57,516 bases of DNA from a virus. The DNA lies in the IMG/VR virus record IMGVR_UViG_3300025061_000001, positions 1 through 57,516 of that record. The stretch is one strand, 5' to 3'. Shown in pieces: positions 1 through 8,086 of the stretch (position 1 is its first letter; every line of letters starts with the position of its first letter). Both the position numbers and the translations under genes were made by a program. The notes under the pieces are model-generated. The model made no database searches and had not been told where the DNA came from. It was given only the letters and a program-made list of their open reading frames with translations.

Positions 1-127
1 AGCTCATTCGCCACTCCAATAACCAAGACGCCTTTTGAACATACGTACACGCTTTAAACTTTGACGTTTAGTATCACGTATTTTCAACTCCTCCTTATAA
101 CGCTTTACGAACTTAGTTTGCCAGGCG
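1..127. repeat. Terminal overlap, left copy
   Basis: These 127 bases are identical to 57390-57516. The length equals a k-mer size commonly used by short-read assemblers, so this is best read as the closing overlap of a circular assembly and not a biological terminal repeat. No gene is cut: the first leftward gene stops at 4-6 and the next one downstream starts at 57213. Confidence 0.9.
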
Positions 128-453
128 CTAAGCAAGCCAGGCTTATAATCATACATAGCCTTAAGCAATCGATAAGTTTGTATATCATGCTCTAAAGCTT
201 CATAACCCTCTAGCGCGTTGAAGAAGTCTTTCTTGCTGCACAGGTAAGCTTTGCCATTAGTTTCAAACCAGCATACCCCAGTTCTACGGTTATAGTATAT
301 ACCGTCACGGTCGAATATAGGCGACCACTCGCGGTAATAATGCTTCAATTCATAATCGTACCTTTCGTTCATGTGCTTAGCAAAGAACCCCTCACCTTTC
401 TGGTACTTGTAGAACAGTAAAGGCAACACTTTAATAGATGGTCGTTTAGCCAT
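4..453 (-). CDS. Hypothetical protein, 149 aa
   Basis: I do not recognise this protein. It is basic and rich in Tyr, Lys and Arg, with a C-terminal Arg/Lys-rich segment (about residues 120-145), which would fit nucleic-acid contact. It is the last gene of a leftward run of six small genes starting at 2140. Its start overlaps the upstream stop by one base (TAATG), so the two are probably translationally coupled. Confidence 0.7.
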   Translation of the reverse strand: MAKRPSIKVLPLLFYKYQKGEGFFAKHMNERYDYELKHYYREWSPIFDRDGIYYNRRTGVCWFETNGKAYLCSKKDFFNALEGYEALEHDIQTYRLLKAMYDYKPGLLSAWQTKFVKRYKEELKIRDTKRQSLKRVRMFKRRLGYWSGE

Positions 454-695
454 TAGTCATCCCATACTTCATTTGTTACTATTTCAACAGACCGCTTCTC
501 AACAGCTACCAAGCGAACACAATTTTTAAGCTTTGCTCGCATATTACGCGTTACACGCTTTATAACGCTAGCTTGATTAATGTCTGTTACAAACTGCACA
601 TTCAGCTTAGGCTCGGGGCCTAAGCTTTCGCAGGTGCTAAGAACAGCAAACTCACCTTTACTGTTCATAAAGATACTACCTTTGACTTCACACAT
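453..695 (-). CDS. Hypothetical protein, 80 aa
   Basis: No family is recognised. The protein is a short alpha/beta-like sequence with no membrane segment or cysteine cluster. An AGGAG Shine-Dalgarno lies six bases ahead of the ATG. The start lies inside the end of the upstream gene (8-base overlap) and the stop overlaps the next start, so it belongs to the same leftward operon. Confidence 0.65.
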   Translation of the reverse strand: MCEVKGSIFMNSKGEFAVLSTCESLGPEPKLNVQFVTDINQASVIKRVTRNMRAKLKNCVRLVAVEKRSVEIVTNEVWDD

Positions 696-1092
696 CTTGT
701 ACTCCTAAGAAATTATCCATCATATTTTTAGGCACAGGTTCCCCATAAGTGATGCAATAATGAACGTAAGCTTGTTCCATCGTGCGGAAAGAAAAAGCCC
801 ATTTACCACCCTCGGGCATACATACCCATAAACCGCCTTTGACAGGTTTCATACGTGGCTTCACAATAGTAAACATTTTATGCTCACCCTGAAAGGCGGA
901 TAGGTCGTACCAACAATGCTTAAAAAAAAGTCCAAAAGACTGGTTAGGTAAAAACTCAACTTTAAGTAAAGCGTTTTCATGGTCTATTTCGGTAATACGA
1001 CCTTCAACACCCTGCTCACTTCTAACACGCTTGCCTAAATTCCTAACACGCCTGCCTAAATAGCGCTTAGTTAATTGATCTTGAATTGACAT
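688..1092 (-). CDS. Hypothetical protein, 134 aa, possible small beta-barrel
   Basis: No firm family. Residues about 10-65 alternate short hydrophobic strands with glycines and the phrase GRITEIDHENALLKVEF, a pattern seen in small KOW/SH3-like barrels; this is only a resemblance. GGAGAA precedes the ATG at good spacing. It lies in the leftward accessory operon. Confidence 0.65.
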   Translation of the reverse strand: MSIQDQLTKRYLGRRVRNLGKRVRSEQGVEGRITEIDHENALLKVEFLPNQSFGLFFKHCWYDLSAFQGEHKMFTIVKPRMKPVKGGLWVCMPEGGKWAFSFRTMEQAYVHYCITYGEPVPKNMMDNFLGVQDV

Positions 1093-1434
1093 TTATTCTT
1101 CTCCTAATATGGTAGCAGCAGGACGTCCAAATTCACGTCTTATAGCTGCACAACGTTTTGAACAACTCAACCCCCAATTACGCAAGATATCCGCCTTACG
1201 TGCTTGGTAATGCTTGCCGCAATGGCAGCGCATATTGACTTTTACACCCCTTGCAGGCGCTGTGGTCGCTTTTCGCTTAACCCGCTTACGCACACTTCGC
1301 ATATAGCGCTCTTTTGCCATACGCTCCGTACAGCTTAACCCCTGATTACGCTCATTGCTAGATAGGAAGTCGTCCTGTTCTACTGATTCCTTACCATCCA
1401 ACCAATCGATTAACGCTTGTGCTTCGCTACACAT
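1093..1434 (-). CDS. Small Cys-rich protein, possible zinc-binding, 113 aa
   Basis: The C-terminal half has a C-x-C pair (CHCGKHY) and a C-x3-C pair (CSKRC) about 22 residues later, preceded by a very basic stretch. This fits a zinc-stabilised nucleic-acid-binding fold. The ATG at 1434 overlaps the upstream TGA (TGATG) with GAGGTGG in front, so I prefer it to the GTG one codon earlier. Function unknown. Confidence 0.65.
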   Translation of the reverse strand: MCSEAQALIDWLDGKESVEQDDFLSSNERNQGLSCTERMAKERYMRSVRKRVKRKATTAPARGVKVNMRCHCGKHYQARKADILRNWGLSCSKRCAAIRREFGRPAATILGEE

Positions 1435-1622
1435 CACACCACCTCAGCTTTTGACCATTCGTTTGCATTAAGCGCCAGCTCGCTTTTACGCGAATTAAAA
1501 TGACGCACAGTTAACACGCCACCAGTGCTGACAACAAGTTCGAACACGCTGGCGTTATATTCCTTGATGGTGACTAGCTTACCGTACCATTTACGCTTCT
1601 GAATTACTATACGCTGTGACAT
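1434..1622 (-). CDS. Hypothetical protein, 62 aa
   Basis: A short basic protein of unknown function. I chose the ATG at 1622 because a TGGAGAG Shine-Dalgarno sits five bases ahead. Longer in-frame starts upstream (to 1661) have no ribosome site and would run into the neighbouring gene. Its stop overlaps the next start. Confidence 0.6.
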   Translation of the reverse strand: MSQRIVIQKRKWYGKLVTIKEYNASVFELVVSTGGVLTVRHFNSRKSELALNANEWSKAEVV

Positions 1623-1645
1623 TAGTTCTCTCCATTTATTACGAG

Positions 1646-2140
1646 TCATATACATAACCATTTAATTAGTCGACCCACCAGCCAGTGACCACATAAGTCG
1701 TCGATTCGCATTTTGCGGCCGAGTGCTGTCTTTTCCCAATAGCCCGTGAGCCTGGCTTGCTCTTTCAGCTGTTCGCTATATTGTTGCTTCAATATGCGCG
1801 ATTGCATTTTTAACACTTCAGCTACTTCGGGTGCAAGCATAAAATCGAAGCTAGCTATTACACCATCACGGTCATGCTGGTGGTAATTAACAGTATTCGC
1901 GTGCTCAGCTAATGTAGGAAAGTCACGAGCAATAGCTTCAGCATTAGTGTACATCATATTATAGCTGAACTGAGCATAGCTGACGGTTTTTGTTTGCGGT
2001 ATATTGACTGGCGAGCCAGGCGTGAAAAACGAACTTTCATACTCCCTATCGTCTACCAGTATTTGACGGTTAAGCGAGTCCATATGGCGCGAAACCATAG
2101 TGTTGACGTGCGCATCAAGCACAATTGTATTATCTGACAT
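1646..2140 (-). CDS. Hypothetical protein, 164 aa
   Basis: First gene of the leftward accessory operon, reading away from the control region at 2141-2898. No domain is recognised. The middle looks helical and the C-terminus is hydrophobic/aromatic. The ATG at 2140 follows AAGGTG at normal spacing; an in-frame TTG at 2167 is a weaker alternative. A TGACCACA word of the dispersed family lies inside the gene at 1686. Confidence 0.65.
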   Translation of the reverse strand: MSDNTIVLDAHVNTMVSRHMDSLNRQILVDDREYESSFFTPGSPVNIPQTKTVSYAQFSYNMMYTNAEAIARDFPTLAEHANTVNYHQHDRDGVIASFDFMLAPEVAEVLKMQSRILKQQYSEQLKEQARLTGYWEKTALGRKMRIDDLCGHWLVGRLIKWLCI

Positions 2141-2243
2141 GTGTATCACCTTGTTTTGGTTGTTCAACTGCGACTAGTAAAGCACACATCATAGCATAAG
2201 TAAAGATTATTTACTTGACGGTGTTATCAGCGTAACACAGCGC

Positions 2244-2615
2244 GTAACCATAAAAAGCCGGAAAGTAACCTCAAAGGTTACGAGCTTTAAAGTATCTTTT
2301 GATAACAAATTAATTTTTGATGTTAAATTTAAAAATATTTATTAATAAAAAAATATATATAAAAAACAATAATATATATAAATATAAATAAATAGTAATA
2401 TTAATAGATGTATAGTCATAAACTGACACAAATATAAATAAAGCTATTTGCACTCACAAAAGCACATGACCTCGTAACCATATACACATAGGTACATATA
2501 TAAAATCAGGGAGGGGGTGTGTTTTTAGGTTACGAAGGTTACGAGCCCCTTTTTTCCTTAAAAATCAATAACTTACGCGGTTACGAGCAGGTTACTTTGA
2601 GGTTACGAAGGTTAC
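2244..2615. repeat. GGTTAC(GAG) repeat array around an AT-rich core (array A)
   Basis: Ten GGTTAC/GTAACC units lie at 2244, 2265, 2276, 2474, 2528, 2537, 2579, 2590, 2601 and 2610. Several extend to GGTTACGAG, and 2265-2281 is a perfect inverted pair (GTAACC, 5 bases, GGTTAC). A very AT-rich stretch fills about 2300-2460. A diverged copy with the same order of parts lies at 49794-50095. The array lies between divergent transcription blocks, as expected of a replication origin with iterons or a master operator region. The function is inferred. Confidence 0.75.
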
Positions 2616-2762
2616 GAGCTGGAAAAAGTCATATAAAAGAATACTGAATTAGTTAAAAATACTTAACCAAACACACAATAAACTTAATGAACCATCTAGC
2701 GCATAAATAAAGTTTTTCAACAGCTTTTGCCAAACACTGTAAAAACTCACACAGGAGCAACT

Positions 2763-2820
2763 CAACAGTTTAATTTACTCGCCCAACAGTTTAATTTAGT
2801 AGGTCAACGCTAAAGTTTAA
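2763..2820. promoter_or_regulatory. Three 21-bp-spaced direct repeats upstream of the early gene
   Basis: CAACAGTTTAATTTA occurs at 2763-2777 and 2784-2798. A degenerate copy (CAACGCTAAAGTTTAA) starts at 2805. The 21-bp period equals two helical turns, so bound proteins would sit on one DNA face. The repeats end about 80 bases before the first rightward gene, which encodes a small HTH protein. An operator or iteron role is inferred. Confidence 0.5.
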
Positions 2821-2839
2821 CACCTGATCAGCAAAATGC

Positions 2840-2868
2840 TTGCAATTGCACCCGTGAAGCTATAACGT
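2840..2868 (+). promoter_or_regulatory. Candidate early rightward promoter
   Basis: TTGCAA at 2840-2845 is followed by TATAAC at 2861-2866 (15-base spacer) or TAACGT at 2863-2868 (17-base spacer). Two other promoters in this genome (12846 and 14297) also use TTGCAA as -35. It would drive the HTH and PrimPol genes starting at 2899. Confidence 0.4.
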
Positions 2869-2898
2869 GGTCAACCCTAGCTAACTCAGAGGTGTAAA

Positions 2899-3162
2899 AT
2901 GGCTACCTTAAACACAGAAGTCTTGTCGACTTTTATCGACCAAGGGGTTCGAACAGAAACCCCACAACAGCGCTTTGACGCGCACTATATAACAACGCAA
3001 GAGATCATGGAACTGGTGAACGTAACTCGCCCGACGGTCATCAGTAAACTTAAACATCGTTTCCCGACTATTAAAATAGGTAACACATACTTTTGGGAAC
3101 GCACGCCAGAAATCACGAACTTTCTGCAAGCATGGGATCTAATGCGCCAACAAGGTGAGTAA
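2899..3162 (+). CDS. Small helix-turn-helix DNA-binding protein, 87 aa
   Basis: Residues about 30-70 (YITTQEIMELVNVTRPTVISK, then a wing-like strand) look like a MerR/excisionase-type winged helix-turn-helix. It is the first rightward gene beside repeat array A and the 21-bp repeats, so it is a candidate regulator of that region or an origin-binding protein. The stop is directly followed by the ATG of the PrimPol gene, so the two are cotranscribed. The partner DNA site is not known. Confidence 0.75.
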   Translation: MATLNTEVLSTFIDQGVRTETPQQRFDAHYITTQEIMELVNVTRPTVISKLKHRFPTIKIGNTYFWERTPEITNFLQAWDLMRQQGE

Positions 3163-5538
3163 ATGTATCACAACATACCTCTTGAACTTAGGCTCAGGCC
3201 TCGTTGGTGTTTCACAGGGCGCGAAGTAGATGGCGGTGCAGCTAAAGCTCCGTTTTACTGGTGCGAACTTGAAAACAAATTTAAACCCCTGAGCCCACAC
3301 GATTATCATTTATGTCTGACGTTCGACGAACTTGAACCAATGCTCGCGGCTAACCCTGATCGCGGATTTGGCTTCGTAATGGTCGACGGTGACGGTTTAA
3401 CATGTATTGACCTTGATGTAAAAGACGACGCACCTATAAGCGCGACGGAAAGACAAATAGCGTTAGTTGATGGTATGACCACATATACCGAAGTTTCGCA
3501 AAGTGGTACAGGTTTGCACTTGTGGCTCAAAGGTGAAGTTAAGGGTGCTATTAAAACTAACGAAATGGAAGTGTATTCGCGCGAGCGTTTTATTATATGC
3601 ACAGGTAACGTTTATAAAGACCTACCTATCGCTGACGACCCTACCGTTATTGAGTTCTTTAATGCACGCGTACAGGAACGGGCTGAGTCGCTTAACTTTG
3701 TTGATGCACCGCAAACCAAAAGCGACGAAGAAATTGTGAAAGCTGCTTTCGAGGGCGATCACAGTGGTAAGTTCGCTTGCTTAATGGCTGGTGAGTGGCA
3801 AAAGTACGAAGAAATTATGCGTCGTCAAGGGTCTTACGAATTTACGTTCGACGCAAGCCAGGCTGACAGTGCGTTTATGACAATTATTACGTACTACACG
3901 CGAAACGTTGAACAGTGCAAGCGCCTGTGGCGTATGAGTGCTCTAGCAGACGTGACCAAGCGTTATCCGGGCAACGTAACAGAGCAGCGTAAAAAGGCCA
4001 AAAACCTTGGCACCGATTACAAGCTGTTACGCGCGATCAAATACGGTGTACACAAGAACGACACTGACGCTAAGCTTAAGAAGCAAATGGCAGACGATGC
4101 ACGCGAGGCAAGTCAAGCTCTAATTGCTAAAGCGAAAGCAGTAGCTCAAGGTAATGTTGAAGAACTTATTGGTACTGTGCCGCCTGTGGCTGGTGAGCTT
4201 GCATACCCGCCTGGCATGATGGGTGAACTTGCACGTTACTTCCAGTCGCAGTCAATTAAACCAATTAAGGATTTCGCTATTGCCGAAGCGTTAGCTGTGG
4301 CCAGTGGCTTATTCGGGCGCACGTACAATATAAGCGGAACAGGTCTTAACACATATCTAATGATGCTCGCACCATCGGGTTCGGGTAAATCAGCGTTAAG
4401 TAAGAACCCTGAAAACCTTATGACAATGCTTGAGCGTTCGCATGGTGTTATAGGTGCGCGGCAATTTATCATGTCTAAGCGCTTTACCCACGAGAACTCG
4501 ATGTTCCAAGAATTCAAAGACCGCTCGCAGTTCTGCCAGTGCTTAAGTGAATTCGGTAAGGTGTTCAAAAACATGGTGAGCGAGAACAACAGTGGTGGCG
4601 CGTTAGCTACTGTTCGCGAATGTATGACAGACATGTATTCTAAGTCGGGAATGTTTGACGTTGCTGGTGGTATGCGTTACGCAACAGCAGAACGATCGGT
4701 TGACTTAGGTTATCCGGTAGGGTACAGCTTCTTAGGCGAATCGGTTCCTGAACCATTCTTTGAAAGTATAACGCCTGATATGTTTACTGATGGTTTTATG
4801 TCGCGCTTTCTTATCATGCACTATCAAGGTGAAGTGCCTTATGACACTGTATACCAAGCGAAAGAACCACCACAGCACTTGTTACAGCATTTGGTACAAG
4901 CTGCGACGGGTGCAGTTCGTGCGCTCATGGACATTAACAGCGTGAACGTCACACAAGTTGGTCTTGACGCTTGGTCTGGTAAATGGTTCGCGGACTTTTC
5001 GCGTGAATGTACAGACAAGGTTAACGAGCACAAAAGCGCCCCTGTTATAGCGTCTCTGTGGACGCGTGCTAACCTTAAGGTATTAAAACTGGCTGCACTA
5101 TTGGCCACAATGGACTGTCCTAGCAGGCCTGTTATAGAGCAAGCGCACGTTGAATGGGCTTATGACTTTGTAATGCGTCACAATTACCTTGTATATAGTT
5201 CAATGCGTGACGGTTTACTTGCTAACTCAAGTGAGTCAGAAGCGCTTACGGCTTTACGTGAAATTATGATGTCTTTTTACACCTATTCAGGTGATCTTAA
5301 AGCTTATCATAAAAAGGGTAACGAAATGCAAGCTAACGGGCATGTTCCGTGGGGTTACATTCAACGCATCGCTAGTCGACGCGCAGCCTTTAAAGCTACG
5401 CAATGGAAAAAGTCAGCGCAAATTATACGTGAAGCAGTCGATGAGCTTAAACGCTCAGGAACTATCATACAACTAAGCCAGCAAGAAACGCTTGAAAAAT
5501 ACAGCACAACCGCTCTAATTTATCAGGTTGTGCATTAA
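3163..5538 (+). CDS. Primase-polymerase/helicase (PrimPol with DUF3987-type ATPase), 791 aa
   Basis: The N-terminal domain has the archaeo-eukaryotic primase signatures: CIDLDV with acidic residues D83 and D85, SGTGLH with H119, and EVYSRERFIICTGN near 136-149. The C-terminal half has a Walker A motif PSGSGKS at 404-410 in the style of the DUF3987 helicase-like phage and plasmid replication proteins. It should prime and unwind at the origin. This is the main replication initiation enzyme visible here, and no DnaB- or DnaG-like protein is seen elsewhere. It follows the HTH gene without a gap. Confidence 0.85.
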   Translation: MYHNIPLELRLRPRWCFTGREVDGGAAKAPFYWCELENKFKPLSPHDYHLCLTFDELEPMLAANPDRGFGFVMVDGDGLTCIDLDVKDDAPISATERQIALVDGMTTYTEVSQSGTGLHLWLKGEVKGAIKTNEMEVYSRERFIICTGNVYKDLPIADDPTVIEFFNARVQERAESLNFVDAPQTKSDEEIVKAAFEGDHSGKFACLMAGEWQKYEEIMRRQGSYEFTFDASQADSAFMTIITYYTRNVEQCKRLWRMSALADVTKRYPGNVTEQRKKAKNLGTDYKLLRAIKYGVHKNDTDAKLKKQMADDAREASQALIAKAKAVAQGNVEELIGTVPPVAGELAYPPGMMGELARYFQSQSIKPIKDFAIAEALAVASGLFGRTYNISGTGLNTYLMMLAPSGSGKSALSKNPENLMTMLERSHGVIGARQFIMSKRFTHENSMFQEFKDRSQFCQCLSEFGKVFKNMVSENNSGGALATVRECMTDMYSKSGMFDVAGGMRYATAERSVDLGYPVGYSFLGESVPEPFFESITPDMFTDGFMSRFLIMHYQGEVPYDTVYQAKEPPQHLLQHLVQAATGAVRALMDINSVNVTQVGLDAWSGKWFADFSRECTDKVNEHKSAPVIASLWTRANLKVLKLAALLATMDCPSRPVIEQAHVEWAYDFVMRHNYLVYSSMRDGLLANSSESEALTALREIMMSFYTYSGDLKAYHKKGNEMQANGHVPWGYIQRIASRRAAFKATQWKKSAQIIREAVDELKRSGTIIQLSQQETLEKYSTTALIYQVVH

Positions 5539-5545
5539 TGTAATC

Positions 5546-5574
5546 TTTTATTGACATGTGAACGGTGCTATGGT
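5546..5574 (+). promoter_or_regulatory. Candidate promoter before the MazG-like gene
   Basis: TGC-TATGGT (extended -10, 5566-5574) has TTTTAT 17 bases upstream. A TTGACA at 5551 with TAGTGC at 5574-5579 is an alternative 17-base pairing. GAACGG and CCGTTC arms flank the -10 and could form a short hairpin. Confidence 0.4.
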
Positions 5575-5607
5575 AGTGCCGTTCGTAACTAAACGGAGAA
5601 AACGAAA

Positions 5608-6126
5608 ATGAGTACAGTTTTTAATACTCGATTAGTCCAGCAATGGGCACACGATAGAAACCTTATTAACGGTTCTAACCCTAAACAACAATTCCTTAAG
5701 CTTGCTGAGGAAGGTGGTGAGGTTGCAGAAGCTATTCTGGAATTTGACAAGGATAAGCTGGTAGATGCAATTGGCGATACCACTGTGGTCATTATTATTA
5801 TCGCTTCACAGCTTAACGTTGAACCAACAAATTTCACGTCTTGTACTTATAAGATGGATAAGCAGCCTAAAGATTTTGAAACGGGTGTTAAGACAAAAGA
5901 AGCGCTTGCGATTGGCTTACACGTGTTTAATCATCTTAAAGACGTAGCTGGTGATATTGCACGTGACCGCGATCCTCAAGAAAGTATGCACAGGGTTATG
6001 GCGGCTTTGTTTTTGCTGTGTGAACAGTGCTGTCTTGATTTTAGCGAATGCTTACGTAAAGCATACATGGAAATCAAAGACCGTACAGGTACAATGATTG
6101 ATGGTGTATTTGTAAAGGACGAATAA
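5608..6126 (+). CDS. MazG-like nucleotide pyrophosphohydrolase, 172 aa
   Basis: Residues about 31-60 carry the metal-binding pattern of MazG-type all-alpha NTP pyrophosphohydrolases: EEGGEVAEAI followed by DAIGDTTVV (ExxE ... ExxD-like). Such enzymes cut NTPs or dNTPs to the monophosphate and pyrophosphate. In phages they may tune nucleotide pools or host alarmone levels. A CGGAG site precedes the ATG. It begins a run of closely spaced replication-support genes. Confidence 0.8.
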   Translation: MSTVFNTRLVQQWAHDRNLINGSNPKQQFLKLAEEGGEVAEAILEFDKDKLVDAIGDTTVVIIIIASQLNVEPTNFTSCTYKMDKQPKDFETGVKTKEALAIGLHVFNHLKDVAGDIARDRDPQESMHRVMAALFLLCEQCCLDFSECLRKAYMEIKDRTGTMIDGVFVKDE

Positions 6127-6127
6127 C

Positions 6128-6556
6128 ATGAGTGCGTTTAATAAAGAACTTACCCTTGACCAAAAAATACTCGAATGGGCTGGCAATGCTGAAGCGTTAG
6201 CACGCATTAAGAAAATTGAAATGGAACAACGTAAGGAGCTTGTAAGTGAGCTGTTTCCTGAGCCTAAGTACGGCACACAGCACCACAACCTTGGTGGCGG
6301 ATACAAAGTTACGTTTGTCCATAAGCAAGACACCAAGCTTGACGAAGAAGCGTTCGCTCTTATCCAGCCTGAGCTTGAGAAGCTTGGTGATGATGCTAAA
6401 GCTGAGCTAACGAACGCGGTTAAATACAAAGCTAGTCTTGTGATGGCTGGTTACAAAGCCATGTCCGATCAAGTTAAAGAATTGTTTGATGAAGCGATTA
6501 TCACTAAAGACGCTTCTCCTAGCTTAAAGCTTGTTGTGCCAAAAGCTGATAAGTAA
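6128..6556 (+). CDS. Conserved-type phage protein of unknown function, 142 aa
   Basis: A predicted mostly helical, acidic protein with a short glycine-rich strand region in the middle (about residues 50-65). The position next to the MazG-like gene and upstream of the Sak4/SSB pair is typical of small phage recombination-support proteins, but no activity can be assigned. It begins two bases after the preceding stop. Confidence 0.7.
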   Translation: MSAFNKELTLDQKILEWAGNAEALARIKKIEMEQRKELVSELFPEPKYGTQHHNLGGGYKVTFVHKQDTKLDEEAFALIQPELEKLGDDAKAELTNAVKYKASLVMAGYKAMSDQVKELFDEAIITKDASPSLKLVVPKADK

Positions 6557-6612
6557 GTTAGTTGTTATCTAGCTTTTAGATCTTAGAGTGTTATTATAAA
6601 CACAACTTAAAC

Positions 6613-6630
6613 GGGGTCACGTTAGACCCC
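6613..6630 (+). other. Intergenic hairpin
   Basis: GGGGTC and GACCCC arms with a 6-base loop lie 25 bases before the next gene. No T-run follows, so it is not a clear terminator and may act in RNA stability or translation. An AT-rich TTATTATAA upstream (about 6588-6596) could be a -10 element. Confidence 0.35.
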
Positions 6631-6654
6631 CTCAAATGTAAACAAGGATATACC

Positions 6655-7092
6655 ATGCGTATTAAAAATCTTATCGCTACACTTTCAACTTCTTTGACCA
6701 CAATTGGTGTTCAGTTTAAAGACCACTCTGGCGAAGGCTTCGGCAAGGTTTACACGTACAAAACAGACCTTCAGCTTGAAGTAGGTGACGAAGTTATCGT
6801 TGATGCGCCTTCTACGGGTTTGACCGTTGTTAAGGTTGCACGCGTTGATACACTTGCAGATATTAACATGAACGCACCTTTCACTTATAAGTGGGTCGTT
6901 GGTAAAGTTGACGTTGAAGCACACGCTAAGCGTTTGGAAAAAGAAGCAGAACTTGAAAAAGAGTTCGCAGCTATCCAAGCTAAGGTTCGTAAAATGCGTC
7001 AAATCGCTGAGCTTAAAGCTGCACTTGGTTTCTCTGAAGACGAAAAGTGCGAAGAGCTGGACAAGTTGATGGCTAAAATCAACGAGCAATAA
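6655..7092 (+). CDS. Hypothetical protein with C-terminal coiled coil, 145 aa
   Basis: The N-terminal half is beta-rich (YTYKTDLQLEVGDEVIVD), resembling a small barrel. Residues about 90-125 are charged and heptad-like, so a coiled coil is likely. Function unknown. A GGATAT site lies before the ATG. The gene is separated from its neighbours by hairpin-containing gaps. Confidence 0.7.
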   Translation: MRIKNLIATLSTSLTTIGVQFKDHSGEGFGKVYTYKTDLQLEVGDEVIVDAPSTGLTVVKVARVDTLADINMNAPFTYKWVVGKVDVEAHAKRLEKEAELEKEFAAIQAKVRKMRQIAELKAALGFSEDEKCEELDKLMAKINEQ

Positions 7093-7102
7093 TTAACTTG
7101 AT

Positions 7103-7122
7103 GGGGTAGTATTTTCTACCCC
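7103..7122 (+). other. Intergenic hairpin
   Basis: GGGGTAG and CTACCCC arms with a TATTTT loop precede the small membrane protein gene. Only TACTTT follows, so termination would be weak; a partial attenuator is possible. Confidence 0.4.
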
Positions 7123-7138
7123 TACTTTAGGAGTTAGT

Positions 7139-7324
7139 ATGTTTGAATATTTCTCACAAGCTTATCTTACAGTTGCTATCATACTTTATGTCGCAGCTAG
7201 CCTGACAACTAAAGAGAAGCATCCTAGCCTTCATCAAGCAGGTCTTAGTGCTTTCACAATCGGTGTTCTTACCGTACCAGTAGCGCTAGTATTTCTTTTA
7301 ATTCGTGAACTAATCGGAGCTTAA
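7139..7324 (+). CDS. Small membrane protein, 61 aa
   Basis: Two hydrophobic segments (about residues 8-22 and 38-56) are separated by a short charged loop, so the protein likely sits in the inner membrane. TAGGAG precedes the ATG. It is the first gene in a short unit with the Sak4-like ATPase gene, three bases downstream. Function unknown. Confidence 0.65.
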   Translation: MFEYFSQAYLTVAIILYVAASLTTKEKHPSLHQAGLSAFTIGVLTVPVALVFLLIRELIGA

Positions 7325-7327
7325 TAA

Positions 7328-8071
7328 ATGGCTATACAGTTAGTAAGCGCGGACAGTCTAGCAGCTAGCAACGGTGTTAAGATTGTGATTTACGGTCGTT
7401 CTGGTATGGGTAAAACCATGCTTTCAGCGACAATGCCGAATCCAATTGTACTTAGCGCGGAAGCTGGTCTGTTATCACTAAAACGTGAAAATATTGAGCG
7501 TGTATGGGGTGTGAATAACCCTGCTATCACGTACGAAATCCCCGTAATTCAGATTCGCAACGTTAACGACCTTGTCGAAGCTGAGAACTATTTACGTACC
7601 GACCCGCAAGGCCAGCGTTTTAACCCTGTACTTGACTCAGCGACGGAAATTGCTGAACAAGTGCTTGCAAATGCTAAGAAGCAAGTAAAAGACCCCCGAC
7701 AAGCTTATGGTGAGCTCATTGAACAAATGACCAAAACCATTAAAGCTTTTCGTGACTTGCCTGGGCGACACGTTCAGCTTAACTTTAAAGAAGAACGTAG
7801 CAAAGACGAAGGTACTGGCATGACACTTGCCGGGCCAAGTATGCCAGGCCAGAAAATGGGCCCCGCTACACCTTATTTGACCGACGAGGTTTTCCAGTTA
7901 TTTGCTGGTAAGAACCCTGACGGTTCTATGTTCCGAGCTTTACGTACACAGCCTGACTTCAGCGCTGATGCTAAAGATCGGTCTGGTGCGCTCGATGAAT
8001 TAGAATACCCACACATCGGGAACATCATTAACAAAATACTGGGTACAACCAATCAAACTCAAACCGCTTAG
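7328..8071 (+). CDS. Sak4-like RecA-fold ATPase (AAA_24 type), 247 aa
   Basis: Walker A GRSGMGKT lies at about residues 23-30, a Walker B-like VLDSATEI follows near 98-106, and the length suits the phage Sak4/AAA_24 family. These proteins bind single-stranded DNA and promote annealing or strand exchange together with a phage SSB. The next gene encodes just such a DUF669 SSB-like protein, which strengthens the call. It likely acts in recombination-dependent replication. Confidence 0.8.
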   Translation: MAIQLVSADSLAASNGVKIVIYGRSGMGKTMLSATMPNPIVLSAEAGLLSLKRENIERVWGVNNPAITYEIPVIQIRNVNDLVEAENYLRTDPQGQRFNPVLDSATEIAEQVLANAKKQVKDPRQAYGELIEQMTKTIKAFRDLPGRHVQLNFKEERSKDEGTGMTLAGPSMPGQKMGPATPYLTDEVFQLFAGKNPDGSMFRALRTQPDFSADAKDRSGALDELEYPHIGNIINKILGTTNQTQTA

Positions 8072-8086
8072 ACGAGGATTTATATA

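Noticed and set aside
1-127. Direct terminal repeat as a packaging feature
   Set aside because: The length of exactly 127 bp is better explained by assembler overlap.
2141-2898. tRNA or other RNA gene in the large gap
   Set aside because: No cloverleaf or conserved RNA pattern found; the gap is filled with AT-rich and GGTTAC repeats.
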